From the NCBI GenBank assembly GCA_030248065.1, contig JASAMV010004933.1, forward strand, positions 1 through 64,000: a stretch of DNA of 64,000 nucleotides. Reading direction: 5' to 3'. Position numbers and translations under genes: made by a program. The first letter of the stretch is position 1; every line of letters starts with the position of its first letter. Below, in pieces: positions 36,301 through 59,735 of this stretch. This DNA comes from Rhynchonema sp. JSB1_4. Taxonomy: Eukaryota; Nematoda; Chromadorea; Monhysterida; Xyalidae. The notes under the pieces were generated by a model. That model was not told the DNA's origin. It saw only the letters and a program-made list of their open reading frames with translations, and made no database searches.

Positions 36301-37103
36301 CAGTGTTGTTCCTGGGGGAAGAGGTCCCCCATTAGGTGCGGCGCTATCTCCCCCTCAGGTGGTACACCATTCCATCCCCCTATCTCCCCCTCCGGGCTCG
36401 GGCAGACTATCTCCCCCAATTTTTTCCTAAATTGTTAGGCCTAAAATGGGCATTTTAGGTCTGTTGTCAAAATACCCTTTTTGTGAAGAATTTTTCCAAA
36501 AAGGGGCAAAAATAGGTGAAATTTTAAACCTGAAGAAGTGACTTTTTCCTGAATTTGGGTCTTCCCTCTTCCCCCTCAAGGGTGTACGTTATTTCCCCTC
36601 CGAAGAAAACGGGGGGGGGGGTCCGCTACCTCCCCCTCCGGACCCGTGCTGTGGCTGGGGGGGGGGGGGGGGGGGGGGTCCCCCCAATGGTACCCTACCC
36701 GCCCCGGCCTGGTACGCTACCCCCCTACCCGCCCCGCTCTGGTACCCTACCCCCCTACCCGCCCCGCCCTGTTACCCGACCCGCCCCGATTTTTACCCCC
36801 AAAATGCCCATTTTTCGGTCAAAAATGCCTAAATTTCGACCGAAAACCCTAAAAAGTGCAAAAAATTTCGCGCTGCGCGCGATATATGTACTTTTTAGTA
36901 CATAAAAACAGGCACGCGAAAAAACTTGTGTTGTACCCTACCCGCCCCGAAAAATCTTCCCCCCCCCAAACCGGATTCCCCCCCCCCCCCCCCCAAGATA
37001 CCAGGTACACTACCCCCCTACCCGCCCCGGATTTTTTCACCTATGTACCCTACCCGCCCCGCAAAAGTAGCCACAGCACTGCTCCGAACAAGGAACAACA
37101 CTG
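36301..37103 (+). mobile_element. hAT-like MITE (TATCTCCCCCTCC word type), right arm copy
   Basis: Ends CAGTGTTGTTCCT and AAGGAACAACACTG are flanked by perfect CCCGGAAT (36293-36300, 37104-37111). It is the counterpart of 16925-18139 and carries the nested element 36644-37081. Confidence 0.9.
36644..37081 (+). mobile_element. hAT-like MITE (GGTACCCTACCCGCCCCG word type), right-arm only
   Basis: 438 bp with ends CCGTGCTGTGGCT and AGCCACAGCACTG, flanked by CTCCGGAC and CTCCGAAC (one difference). The left arm has this site uninterrupted (GTCCGGAG, 16939-16946). It is the same family as 17150-17994 but in the opposite direction relative to the arms, so it inserted independently. Confidence 0.88.
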
Positions 37104-38024
37104 CCCGGAATAGAGCCCTCCCCGGAATAGAGCCCTCAAAAGGGGTGCTAATGTTATTCGTTTGGTGATAAAATGCGCCTCCTATTGATGAATGGACTCG
37201 AATAAATTCTGATAGACTCGTGATTCACATCACATGCGGGAACCCTTCTATTTAGGTTTTTACGGTATGGACTGAATGAAATGCAGAGCCCCGAGAAGAG
37301 GCGAGGTGACGCTGAAGTGTGAAATGTATTTTCATTTTCCGTTACTGCACTGTTGTCGGCACTTTCTCGTGGCTGGCATAAAAAAGTGGCAAACAAACAA
37401 AGAGACCAAAGAAACCCACTCAATAATCAAACAAAGAAAATCGACGAGACAACAAAAAAATCAGCCGGCCGATCGAACTCCTTGCGAAAGACCGGACGAC
37501 GAGACTGTACTTTAGCGCGGATTGGCGGAGGGCGACCACAGCCGGTTGTCGGTGGTCGTCTGATAAGTAGAAACCATCGTCAGTGCTCAGAAGCACACGT
37601 TAAGTTAACAAACGCAGTCGCTTTCTGCTGAGATATCAAGCACAGTTGTGCATGCATCGTAGATGCTTAAAATTACAGCCGAAGAAAAATGTGCACAAAA
37701 ACGGCTTGATTTTTCGGATTGTTTCGTTTATGATTTATCGCACACTGAGTTTCATACAATGTCTTGTATCACGTTGAATGCACAAATGTCTAAATATAAA
37801 ACGATGCAAATATCAGAGCCAAAATCCTCCCTTGCTTTGCACACGACGGCTTCAAACTTTTTTTCGTTTTTCTCCTCCTGCAAAACTTTGTGGGCCTCGT
37901 GAAACATCACAAAGCAACGAATTGAAAATCCAATTCCAAAATCTAGATTTCCCATGTCTAGTCTTTATTTCCTGAAAAAATGGCCCCAAACAATTGAGGT
38001 CAACATTCAATTGTAGAGTCGCTT

Positions 38025-38296
38025 TAAGGTCGATAGAGTGATTGGTCCTGTCCGGTCCTGTCACGTATTTTTTCGGGTAAAGGTCATTTCGAGGTTTACT
38101 GATGGCAAACATCAACTGCAATGAGACAGCTGAGAACAGACGAGTAACACTGGTGGATGAAACCAAGTATCATCAGTGATTCTCGAAAACACTCTACATT
38201 CGAAAAAGCACGTGTCCAAGACCTGGTCGATTACCAACAACGTTGTCCGACACCGGCAACAATGTGACAAAAACCAAACAAACAAAAAATACCCAC
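38025..38296. other. Unique sequence between POLG exons and the 22-kb structure
   Basis: Read on the minus strand it continues from the last POLG exon as apparent intron. No exon for the POLG linker or polymerase domain is found before the structure begins at 38024. Confidence 0.5.
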
Positions 38297-41200
38297 ATTC
38301 TCCTCCTTTCCGCCTCGTCCATGGCTCGCCAATCAGCCAATCGTTTATCAGCCAGCTGTCCAATCAGCGTTCGAGCTGTTCGATCGTGACTGGCTTTCTT
38401 CTCATCGGCACGGGCGCGGAATCGCGTCCAATTCTGGGTGACCGGCAGATAGCTCGTGCCCAGTTCGAGCATGCCAAAGTGCGTAATTGGATGTGGGAAT
38501 CTGGGTGGGACAAGACGATAGATTATAGAATAGTTGACTGACGCCATGTGTGCTGCTGTGTTCTGTGAAACGACTTGCGTCAACTACTGTGCACAGAACC
38601 TGTTTAGTTTCGCCGATGAGGAAAGAAAGGACGCCTGTGTTGATGGCAGTTGTAGACGCATCACAGCAAGAAGAGCTGTTCTCGAGGTTGTCCCAAAGCA
38701 AACAAAAGCACCAACTTTTTGCAGAACTCGGGCCACAACCGTTTATGCACATCCAGCGTTGCTTGAACGTCATCCGCACAATAGCGCATCAGTGACTGGA
38801 ATAAAAGGCGGAATCGGAACTTCGGCAAGACCGCTAATTCAGGAAAATTCATGGCTTTCAAGTCCATATAAATGTTCAAACCGTAACACATACGATAAGT
38901 ACCTGAAACTCCCAAATGACATCGTGTATGGACCCGGCTTCGAATACTTTACGTTGTTGCTTTTCCAATCTCTGTAGATCTGAACAGTAGAATCTGTGCA
39001 CGGCATCCAGTGAATTTGGACATGTGCGACTCAGCCACGCGTCAAACCAGTCGGGCAACGCGGCTTGCTGTCAACATGTTTCATTCTTTTAATAAATTCC
39101 TCACCACTTTTATTAACAGTCTAGTCTCGCTGTGGTGAACTTCATTTGAGCAACTTCCTACTACATTGTGACCGATAATATGCTCCTTCAAATCGTTCTA
39201 TCTGGACCTCTACGTTGCTTCTAACATTCAGGAAGTGGCCTAAAACGCTAATACCAGTTGATCACGTAACTGTAAACAGGGATGATGGGGTAACCTACTA
39301 GTCGGGGTTCAGTTGGGAATACATGCTTGTCGTTCATTACAGCTACTTTTCACACAGTTTACATTCAAAACACCTAAAGACCAACATTAGCGTCCGGCCG
39401 TGTCCACTTGTTGTACTCGATGTGTTGTTCGGCAGTCATTCCACGCACACAAATGTGCATCGACATAGTGTCCCAGAAACGGGTGCTGTCGCGCTGGAAA
39501 TAGGACAGATTGTATTTGACACAACCGTCACGCAGAGACAAAACAAACACATGGACAAAACGACACCACATAAGAACTCCCGAATCCACCTTCAACACAA
39601 ATTGTTCCCTGATGCGTGCCCTGTCAAACGCAACATGATGCCCGATGACCACTCGTTCCCGGTCCCGGTCACCAAACGGAATGAGATTCGCCGGATAGAG
39701 ACCATCGGTCGGGTAGAAATGCAACGAATCGGGGTTTAGCAGACGCTCGGAACACCACGAATACCTGTGACAGTTGGATGAAGAAAGCGAAAAGTGCACA
39801 CCACGTCATTCCTTTGCATGAAGCACACTTGAGGTTTAAAGTCGAGAATAGGGTTAGAGGTCGGGGGGGGCGGGGGGGGGGGGGTACCCGACACCCGAAA
39901 TCTAGTTTTTGAAAAACCCAACACCAGTTTTGGACCAAAAAAGGAAAACTTTTGCTCATTTGCATCACTAGTGCTCTTTTTTGGCTCAAGTTACTGAATT
40001 CTGAATTTACTGAATTTTTTCACTGAATTACTGAATACTGAATTTTTTCACGCGAAATAAACACCAAAATGTCACATTCCGCGTCTTCGGAGACATTTGG
40101 TTCGAAGAAAGTTTTCTCTCAAAATTTTTCTCTCAGCAAAACTGATGTTTTGAACCGCAAGTGTCGGGTGTCGGGTCCCAAAAAAACCCCAAAAAATCTC
40201 TCTAACCCTAGTCGAGAATTAAGTGACAATGCAAACCCAACGCCCCAAGCACCCACCAAGCACTCGGTCCCAGCACCACAGCCATGACGGGTGCAGTGCG
40301 ATGATCGGACATGCACACTTCGATGTCGAATATCAACACATCGTCGTTGGGCCATTTCACTGATTCACTACGCCCGTCCACGTGGTACCTACACTTTTAG
40401 AACAATTGGCACCTCTGATTTTCAGCAGCTATGAGTTGCTCACACGCAGCTGAGCACTATTTACGCTAATTTTGGAAGTTGTTAATCTCAAACCCCACAC
40501 TGGCTTCCATCACATGCCAGTCCGAATGACTTTCGAACAAACACACACGACACAAACCAACTTTGTCCATCCGGGTCTCAGCACAAATTTATCGGGACAT
40601 TTCGGCCATTCCGTCTGCGCACTGGCAGCCACTTGCAACAGTTCCGTGTAGGGAGCACTCTTGGTGCGCGCAACATCAGTCAAATGCTCGGTTATGTTGG
40701 GCGCATTTCTCAGCAGCTCGCTTAGACCATAGGTTGGTGATGTTGAAGTACTGGCTGTAGTCGAGGATGAATGAGAAGCTCCGAATAGCAACCGACGGTC
40801 GAGATCGGCAATGCCACGCAATTTGGATGTGGCTGATTGTTGTTGTTGTACAACTGAAAGGAGTCGTGGGGTAGATAAACATCAATTTCGTTTGGAAACT
40901 TGCCACAGGTTTATGCCACAACATGAGCATCGCTGATCACATTTGTATAAAATAGTTTGCAGTTAGTAACATACAAAACGGACGACTAATTCTGTGCTTC
41001 AGTAAGCTGTCTGCACACCCAGTGTCACACATTTGTACCGCAAAAATCCTCGGTCCCGACAATGCCACTATAAAAGAGGTACACAACAGCCAAACAAAAG
41101 TAGCTTTCCATCAAGCCGATTGCTGACTGTTTGCACAGTTGATGTTCACGCCAAGCAATCGTGGTGCTTCAAAAATGTTTCATGGTTCGCATAAAAGCTG

Positions 41201-41486
41201 CAGAAAACAAAAACAACGCTGCCAGAAAACAACGCCAATTCATTGCAGAAACAAGGACACTAACATACTGTACATCTACCACACCTGAACTCCTCCGTCG
41301 ACCTCTTTTCCTGGCATCAGCAGTGTTGTCTGCTTTCGAAGCCCGCTCATCAGTTCCCACGGTCGAGCATTGAAGCCAGATAACGGGCCGCAATAATTGT
41401 CGACTTGTGTGCCCTGTCCGCAGCTGACCACAATACTGATGGTGCGCAATTAGGACACGCACGTTGCGTCGCATCGTCACTGCCAC
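38297..41486 (-). CDS. POLG: Mitochondrial DNA polymerase gamma catalytic subunit, exonuclease part only
   Basis: Consistent exon chain on the minus strand: 40853-40562, 40388-40257, 39764-39590, 39493-39382, 39063-38903, 38795-38716, 38500-38297. A likely first exon starts at 41486 with an arginine-rich leader free of acidic residues, like a mitochondrial targeting peptide; its link to the next exon is unresolved (an exon may be missing). POLG replicates mitochondrial DNA, and this half proofreads. Exo I is FDIEVC, Exo II GHHVAFDRARIREQ, Exo III YCADD, all with catalytic residues. GWTKYH, AWYSWCSER and ELGTSYLPVTQNW match the family closely. The linker and polymerase domain (about half of the family's length) are absent: the 22-kb structure begins 273 bp after the last exon. 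It may be a truncated gene or one whose 3' half was moved. Confidence 0.85.
39849..40210. mobile_element. hAT-like MITE (CCCGACACCCGA word type) in a POLG intron
   Basis: Ends TAGGGTTAGAG and CTCTAACCCTA are flanked by perfect GTCGAGAA (39841-39848, 40211-40218). It sits in the intron between exons 40388-40257 and 39764-39590. Confidence 0.92.
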
Positions 41487-43099
41487 CAGGCACTGAAGTG
41501 TTGGTTGGTATCAAACTTGGGTGATTAAGATTGGGTCGGGTCTGCCCGGCTCATTCGACTATCTGCAGTTTCAGGACACCTCGAGATTTACGTAAAAGTT
41601 GTTTCTTACCTGGCCAGAAACAAGTTGTTCGCTGGCCGAAGTTTGATGACGGGAACAGGAGTAAATCTCGAAATAGGCCTCATTTCAAAAAGCCGCACGG
41701 CGAAGGCAGACCTAAAGTCTGTTTGAAATCGCAAATGGTCAAGCTCCACACAAATTTGCGCCCGCCGCCACTAGGACTCTCAGAAAACACATGTGTGTGG
41801 CTCATGGTAACCACATAACATTTCGAAACAGCATCTCGCCAGCCCACCAACAACAGAAAGGATATTTTATCGACAGAAAATCATCGTGTCTGATTCTGCG
41901 AATGATCATTTTTACGAAACAAAATCGATTAAAGTGCAGATGGGTAATGTTAATGTCCAAACACAGAGTATATGTGATAATCAATCAATCAAAATATTGC
42001 GCAGATGACGAAAATAATTAGATATCAAAACACAAGCCATAAAAACGGTAATAAGTTGCACCGCACAAAACGAAACACACAATGCAGCAATGCCATATCG
42101 AAGAAAGCCAGCAGCTATGTACAGTATATTGGAACAAAATCACAAGCACATACCAAACTTGATGATCGGATCAAACTTGCCTTGGTCTGGTAACGTATAA
42201 ACAAGTGCAACACCCAATTTCGACCAGCGTTATCGGAAGACAGCCCATAAAAAGAATTATCAACGCAAATCGAAACTGGTGGCACCCGTAAATCTAAAAA
42301 GTTACTGCATAAAAACAGGAGATACGTCCGATTCGATCACCCAGTTTGACACTGCTCTCATATACTTCCATACACTAGAACACATGCAAAGCAGTCAGTT
42401 GCACTGATCTTGGTAACCAGACCGTTCTCTGCGAACTCTGGGTACACAAAAAGGTCAGACCCAAGACCGCAGCAACTGACCTGACCCCCACCCTATGCAG
42501 CTAAAATTTCTAAATGCCTCAGGAAAAAATCGCGAGCGTCCGCGTTTAGCAGGCCAGAAAAATATAACAGCAGCTAGTAATGTGAGCATTATAGAGGGCA
42601 CAAAAATATACAAATGAAATGTATAATATGTAATACGAAGCAATGCAGAGCGTGGTTTTGTAAGACAATGGAGTTTACAAGGCGACAATAACGTACATAG
42701 TTATTATGTAGCAATGATATTCAAAAAAGCATCGTCCGGTTACATCAAATACGGATACCATCAAGGTGAGAAGAAGCGAAATGGCATAAAATGTCGAACG
42801 TTTCTGACTACAAATTATCCAAATTCGATCACAATAATTCCATTATTCCACTGCAAAACATCCAAACTTAGTTGTTGCGAATTCAGAAACTAATGTCTTA
42901 TTCAGCTTAGTGTCCGCCTGAATTGTATAACAACCTGAAAAATACAGCTCCATTTTTATAAATCCCGCCAGTCACACGCTGTAATGCATCAGAATAAACG
43001 CCCCAAATTTACCAAATGCCTCTCATCATCATAACATTAATATCCACAATTGTGACGAAAATCATAAAATCAATGAAAATAAACCAATCGATCGGTCGA
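41487..43099. other. Intergenic between BTBD10-like gene and POLG
   Basis: Both neighbours are on the minus strand, so this is the 3' side of the BTBD10-like gene and the promoter side of POLG. It holds an M1-type MITE (42162-42352) and a partial relative near 41509. No other gene was recognised. Confidence 0.45.
42162..42352. repeat. MITE, family M1, diverged copy
   Basis: GATGATCGGATCAAACTTGC at the left and CCGATTCGATCACCCAG at the right resemble the ends of the copy at 10355-10593. Confidence 0.5.
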
Positions 43100-55545
<12,446 letters not shown>

Positions 55546-56072
55546 GGAGTAGTGCGACCAGCAGCGCTCATCACACACAACCACGCAAATGAGCGGATGG
55601 TAGATTGGGGGTGGTTTGGATTGGCGGATGCGTGGTGCGCATTCAATTATTGCTTGGTCTTCTGCAAGAAAAACAGTTGGTTCTTTTATGTCGGGTTGTG
55701 AAATGATACGACAAAGCGAAACAACTGAACACATGTGATTCACGCAAAACAAGCATTCGCCAGATCTAAATGCATCTTTTCGGGAAAGGGTAAGTAAATA
55801 TTCGCGCGGGCAAATATTTCCTAACTTTAACAGCGGCAATTACGCTTAAAAAGCTGTATTCTGTTGTGTACGCAAGCTTAAACAACGTTTGACACAACAA
55901 CACAGCCTTACCATACCACTAATCTGTGCGTGGTACGGTCGACGGTGAAGGTTGGGTGGGGGTGGGGTTCTATTAATGGGGGGTTCTATTTTTAATTTCG
56001 AGCCATTTGGGTGGTGTTCAATTAATGGGGGATTCTATTTCCGACAATACGGTAATCAGCCCTCCTGGGTTG
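55546..56072. other. Promoter side of the BTBD10-like gene and repeat edge
   Basis: Bases 55546-55940 show nothing recognisable and should hold the promoter or 5' UTR exon. From 55955 the words GGTTCTATT and AATGGGGG recur, resembling GGGTTCTATTCCGGGG in the TA-flanked MITEs, and the block ends near ATACGGTAA. Confidence 0.4.
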
Positions 56073-56164
56073 CAGTGTTGGAGGTTGGGGGGGGTTTGGG
56101 GGGTAGCCCCCCCAGTACAGTAGGTATCCCCCTATTTTCACCCCGGTACAGTAGGTATCCCCCC

Positions 56165-56972
56165 CAGTGTAGTTCCTGGGGGAGGGCGGTCCCCCCCCCC
56201 CGGGCACGTCTGTTTCCCCTCCATGGTACGTACGCCTGCCCCACTGTTCCCCCTCCGGGTACGTCTGCTCCCCCAATTTTTACCTAAAATAGGCAAATTT
56301 TGGCCTAAAATAGGCATTTTTAGGCATAAACTAAGTGATTTTTAGGTCAATGTCGTCAAAAATCGCCAAAATACCTTTTTTATTGAGATTTTTTTCCTAA
56401 AAGGGGCAAAAATGAGCCACATTTCCGACCTCAAAAAATGACTTTTCTCCAAATTTGGGTCCTACCCAGTGTAGTTCCTGGGGGGGAGGGGGGTCCCCCC
56501 GTAAGGTACACTAACCGCCGCGACCAAGGTACACTAGTACACTAACCGCCGCGCCAGGTACACTAACCGCCTCAATTTTTGCCCAAAATAGGCATTTTAG
56601 GCCTAAAATGGGCATTTTTAGGCCAAAAATGGGTAATTTTTGGGTCGATGTTGTCGAAAGTTGCCAAAATACCCTTTTTATGGAGAATTTTTTCCAAAAA
56701 AAGGTCAAAAATCGGTCAAATTTTCTACCTCAAACAGTGACTTTTTCCTGAATTTGGGTCTCCCCCCCCCCTTCCCCCGTCCAGGTAGGTACACTAACCG
56801 CTGCACGAAAAAAAGGGGTAGGTACACTACTAACCGCCGTGCCGGACCAGGAACTACACTGGTCCTACCCCTACCCCCCTTCCGGGTCCCTCCCCCCCAG
56901 GTGGGTACGTCTGTTCCCCCTCCGAAAGAAGGGGGTACCGCCTGTTCCCCCTCCGGAACAGGAACTACACTG
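56165..56972 (+). mobile_element. hAT-like MITE (GGTACGTCTGTTCCCCCTCC word type)
   Basis: Ends CAGTGTAGTTCCTGGGGG and CAGGAACTACACTG. It is inserted in a C-run, so the target duplication cannot be resolved. The words read TACGTCTGTTCCCCCTCC in both halves, on the same backbone as the GGTACACTAACCGCC elements. It carries 56467-56861. Confidence 0.8.
56467..56861 (+). mobile_element. hAT-like MITE (GGTACACTAACCGCC word type), nested
   Basis: 395 bp with ends CAGTGTAGTTCCTGGGGG and CCAGGAACTACACTG, flanked by perfect GTCCTACC (56459-56466, 56862-56869). It is nearly collinear with 35210-35596. Confidence 0.93.
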
Positions 56973-57590
56973 CCCCCCCCCGATTTTGTCCCAAAGACCC
57001 AAAAGTGCCAATTTTTGACCAAAATGGCCAAAATTAGTGTAAAATCAGTCGTTTTTACCTCAAATTACCCAAAATTCGCGCGCTACGCGCGCAAATACTG
57101 ACGCCAGAGATCGGAAACGGGCCGGGCCGCGATTTTGGAGTTGGTCGACCGAGCCGGGCCGGGCCGGGTCGGAGATTTGGGGGGACCGGGCCGGGCCGGG
57201 CCGGCATGCCTAAATTTGAACGAAATTACCATTTTTTGCACCAAAATTTTCAAAATTTTTGCGCTTCGCGCAATAACATTTCCTAGTTCTTGATCCTTTC
57301 AGTCATCGTTCTGAAGAAAGAAGCAGTAGCTACCCATACCCAGGCCTTTGCTTTGCAGCAATCAACCTACTGTACCACCAAAAAAGCCTGCCTGCAATCA
57401 ACCTACCTACCTATTACTGTACCGACCGGCCGAGCTGGGGGGAGTCGTCCGGGAACAAAATTTTATGTCTACATATTGATGAGAATGTACTCTTAAGCGC
57501 TAATTTCGCGCGTCACGCGCGATTTTTCGCCTATATGGAGTGAAAAATACCGATTTTAAACCATTTTGAGCCAAAAATTATACCTACTAC

Positions 57591-58447
57591 CATAGTAGTG
57601 GCTGGGGGGGGGGGTTTGGGGGGTTACCCCCCTCCAGTGTGGTGGCAGGCCAATCGACCCAAGATACCCTAGGGGGGGGGGAAGGTTTCGGACTTACTCG
57701 AGATACCCCCCAGAGGCTACCCAAGATACCCCTATGGTCCGTCAAAAGGCGAAAAAAGGCCGTTTTTTGCATGCAATTTTACTGCAAAATTGGCCTAAAA
57801 ATGGGTATTTTTTGACATTTTTGCCGAAAATTGGCCTAAAATGACCATTTTTGGGTGTTTGCGCGCGGAGCGCGCGATTTTTGGGGGTCCCGAGGTCGAA
57901 AAACACCTATTTTTGCCTTTGAAAACCATAAATCTACTTACTCGAGATACCCTTTGGGGTCGGCTCGAGATAGATACCCTTCCCCCCCCATCCCCCCCCT
58001 AAGGGTTGACTCGAGATAGATACCCCTTAGGGGGGGAATCCCCCCCATCCCCCCCCCAGCCACTACAGTGCCCCCCTCTCAGTACTTACCTACCACAAAA
58101 CCCGAGGGGGGTTGGGGGGGTTGAGTACTTACCTCTCACAACTCCAAATCATACCTCTCACAAGCAATTTTATACCTTTTTAAGGCAAAAATCGGTGTTT
58201 TTCGACCTCATTTTCGCAAAAATCGCGCGCTCCGCGCGCAAACCTACCCATAATACCTATTTTTAGGCGATTTTCGGCGAAAATTTTGAAAAAGTACTAT
58301 TTTTAACTCAATTTTTGGCCAAAATTGTATCACAAAAACGGTGTTTTTTCGCCTTTTTGGGTGACCAAAATCATACCTCTCACGCTTCCGGTCCCAACCC
58401 CGCATCATACTTACCTCCCACCCACACATGGGCCTGCCACTACACTG
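57591..58447 (+). mobile_element. hAT-like MITE (TACTTACCT/ATACCTCTCAC word type), nested
   Basis: Ends CATAGTAGTGGCTGG and CCTGCCACTACACTG (TIRs with a few differences) are flanked by perfect CCTACTAC (57583-57590, 58448-58455). ATACCTCTCAC and AGTACTTACC words fill its right side. A GCGCGCTCCGCGCGC hairpin lies near 58224. Confidence 0.85.
57635..58070 (+). mobile_element. hAT-like MITE (CTCGAGATACCCC word type), innermost of the nest
   Basis: Ends CAGTGTGGTGGCAGG and CCAGCCACTACAGTG are flanked by perfect CCCCCCTC (57627-57634, 58071-58078). Words ACTCGAGATA and GATACCCC recur in both halves. A GCGCGCGGAGCGCGCG hairpin lies near 57861. Confidence 0.88.
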
Positions 58448-58896
58448 CCTACTACTGTACCAACCGGGGCGGCGACTTACGTACTGCTACTGCATCAGGA
58501 TGGCGCGTCAATCTACCTACCTACCTGCCTTACCTACCTACCCTTCCCCCCAGCTGTACCAGTGAAAACAAGTATTCTGCAGAAAATTTTCGATTTTTTC
58601 AGCGTTTTGGACTTTTTTAGTTTTCAGCCCTTGAAAATTGGCTGACCGGGCCGGGCCGGGCCGACCTCAAGCCAAAACGGGCCGGGCCGGGCCGGGCCGA
58701 CCTGCAGCCCTCCACCGGGCCGGGCCGGGCCGGACTTTTCGCCGACCGGGCCGGGCCGGGCCGACTTTACTCGGCAAGAGTTTCCGATCTCTGACTGACG
58801 CTGACTGAATTACGCGGAACGTGCGTATGGCCGGTGTGGCGTGCGTGAAGCACGAACTAGTGTTGGGGTCTGGTCCCAATGGGATGCAGCAATAAA

Positions 58897-59118
58897 TATA
58901 GTCCAACAACAGCTAATGCAGAATTTATGTCCACTGCGTTGCCTGATCCGCCAAGCAGATAACGCGTGATACAACATTATAAACACACCCACGCAGCCAG
59001 CCAACACACACAAGCTGACTGCCTGTCTGTGCTTGTAATGTTGCATCACGCGTTATGTGCTTGGCGGATCAGGCAACGCAGTGGACATAAATTCTGCATT
59101 AGCTGTTGCTGGACTATA
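58897..59118. repeat. Palindromic repeat, 222 bp
   Basis: TATAGTCCAACAACAGCTAA at the left is mirrored at the right (paired sum 118015). The arms are about 90 bp and nearly perfect. Confidence 0.75.
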
Positions 59119-59174
59119 GCAGTTGGGCACAACTGTTTCACGTCATCGACTATATCTCGAGTTTGTAATGTCTG

Positions 59175-59367
59175 TGATGTTTCACTTGGCCAAGGCTGGA
59201 GCCTAAGCCTAATCCTGGTTAGTCTAAACCGAAGCCTAACCCGACAGGCGGTCCCGTTCCCGTGTGGTGTTTCCCAAAAACAATATGGCTGCTGAATAAA
59301 CATTGGAAGCATATGGTGTACCAATGAGCTTAGGCTTTGGCTCCAGCATGAGTCAAATGAAACATCG
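59175..59367. repeat. Small fold-back element bounded by TGATGTTTCA
   Basis: TGATGTTTCACTTGGCCAAG begins the left arm. GGCTTTGGCTCCAGC and, with one change, TGAAACATCG close the right arm (paired sum 118542). The motif again points inward from both ends. Confidence 0.6.
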
Positions 59368-59516
59368 CAGGCCTGTAAAACAGCGAGGTAATCACTGACG
59401 TGAAACATTACGCGCGGTCGTTCCAATTCCGAAACAGCTGCATCCAATTGGGACCAGATCACTGGGAAGGAACGAACCGTCCCGCTGCCGATTCGGGTTT
59501 ATCCGTTGCCCCCTGC

Positions 59517-59710
59517 AAAATAGGGGAATTGGGTCAGGTGGGGGAGAATTGGGTGCAAGGCAAAAATGCCTTGATTTGGTTGCTACGGGTGTGTCACACT
59601 ACAGTGCGGTTGATGTTTCACGGGCAAGTAGGGGAACATTGGGTGCAGGTGGGGAAGAATTGGGTGCAACAAGGAGACTTGGGTGCAGGGGGAGAATTGG
59701 GTGCAAGGGA
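59517..59710. repeat. Cluster of GGAGAATTGGGTGCA words
   Basis: AATTGGGTGCA or a close variant occurs about five times, interrupted by a segment with TGATGTTTCAC (59611). Ends were not defined. Confidence 0.55.
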
Positions 59711-59735
59711 CTGTCGGACTCTAGTGTGATGGTTC

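Larger units (their letters stand above)
36270..37265 (-). mobile_element. TA-flanked MITE (Tc1/mariner-like), right arm
   Basis: Mirror of 16759-18170. The ends are CCGTAAAAACCTAAATAG, with TA outside both. It is interrupted by 36301-37103. Confidence 0.65.
15997..38024. mobile_element. 22-kb inverted-repeat structure carrying THAP transposase-like and P2X7-ballast-like genes
   Basis: The outermost 750 bp at each side are mirror copies. Positions pair with a constant sum of 54021 from 15997/38024 to about 16745/37276, with only a couple of differences and no indels. Both tips read AAGCGACTCTACAATTG inward. Further in, the arms remain homologous but shifted by arm-specific insertions. The core (about 23100-30680) holds two genes on the + strand. 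No matching target duplication is visible outside the tips (AACGTGTG at the left, TAAGGTCG at the right). It is therefore either a giant transposon whose flanks were later rearranged, or an inverted duplication built from such an element. Confidence 0.75.
30680..38024 (-). repeat. Right arm of the 22-kb structure
   Basis: It is the inverted counterpart of the left arm. From the core outward: tandem units 30680-32880; hAT-like element 32996-33439; TATTGGG-word region 34260-34573; three arm-specific insertions 34740-35159, 35173-35960 and 35210-35596; hAT-like element 36301-37103 within the TA-flanked MITE 36270-37265; tip with GTGAAACATCA at 37899. Confidence 0.75.
56073..57104 (+). mobile_element. 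hAT-like MITE (GGTACAGTAGGTATCCCC word type), outer element of a nest, right end not found
   Basis: It starts CAGTGTTGGAGGTTGGGG and continues with TACAGTAGGTATCCCC words. It is interrupted by 56165-56972, after which its body resumes with a CGCGCGCTACGCGCGC hairpin (about 57078). The next insertion (57105) follows, and no matching end was identified beyond it. Confidence 0.6.
57105..58793 (+). mobile_element. hAT-like element (GGGCCGGGCC word type) with nested insertions
   Basis: Ends CAGAGATCGGAAAC and GTTTCCGATCTCTG are flanked by perfect ACTGACGC (57097-57104, 58794-58801). GGGCCGGGCC words cluster at both ends; the middle has GCGCTTCGCGC and CGCGCGTCACGCGCG hairpins. No transposase frame is seen. 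Confidence 0.92.

Noticed and set aside
15997..38024. Palindrome as a pure assembly artefact
   Set aside because: The arms differ by insertions that have their own target duplications and matching empty sites, so a duplicated contig end alone cannot explain it; long reads should still confirm it.
40860..40915. Possible extra POLG exon on the minus strand (FPNEIDVYLPHD)
   Set aside because: It resembles the family, but a stop codon lies 15 bases upstream with no good acceptor between, so I did not include it.
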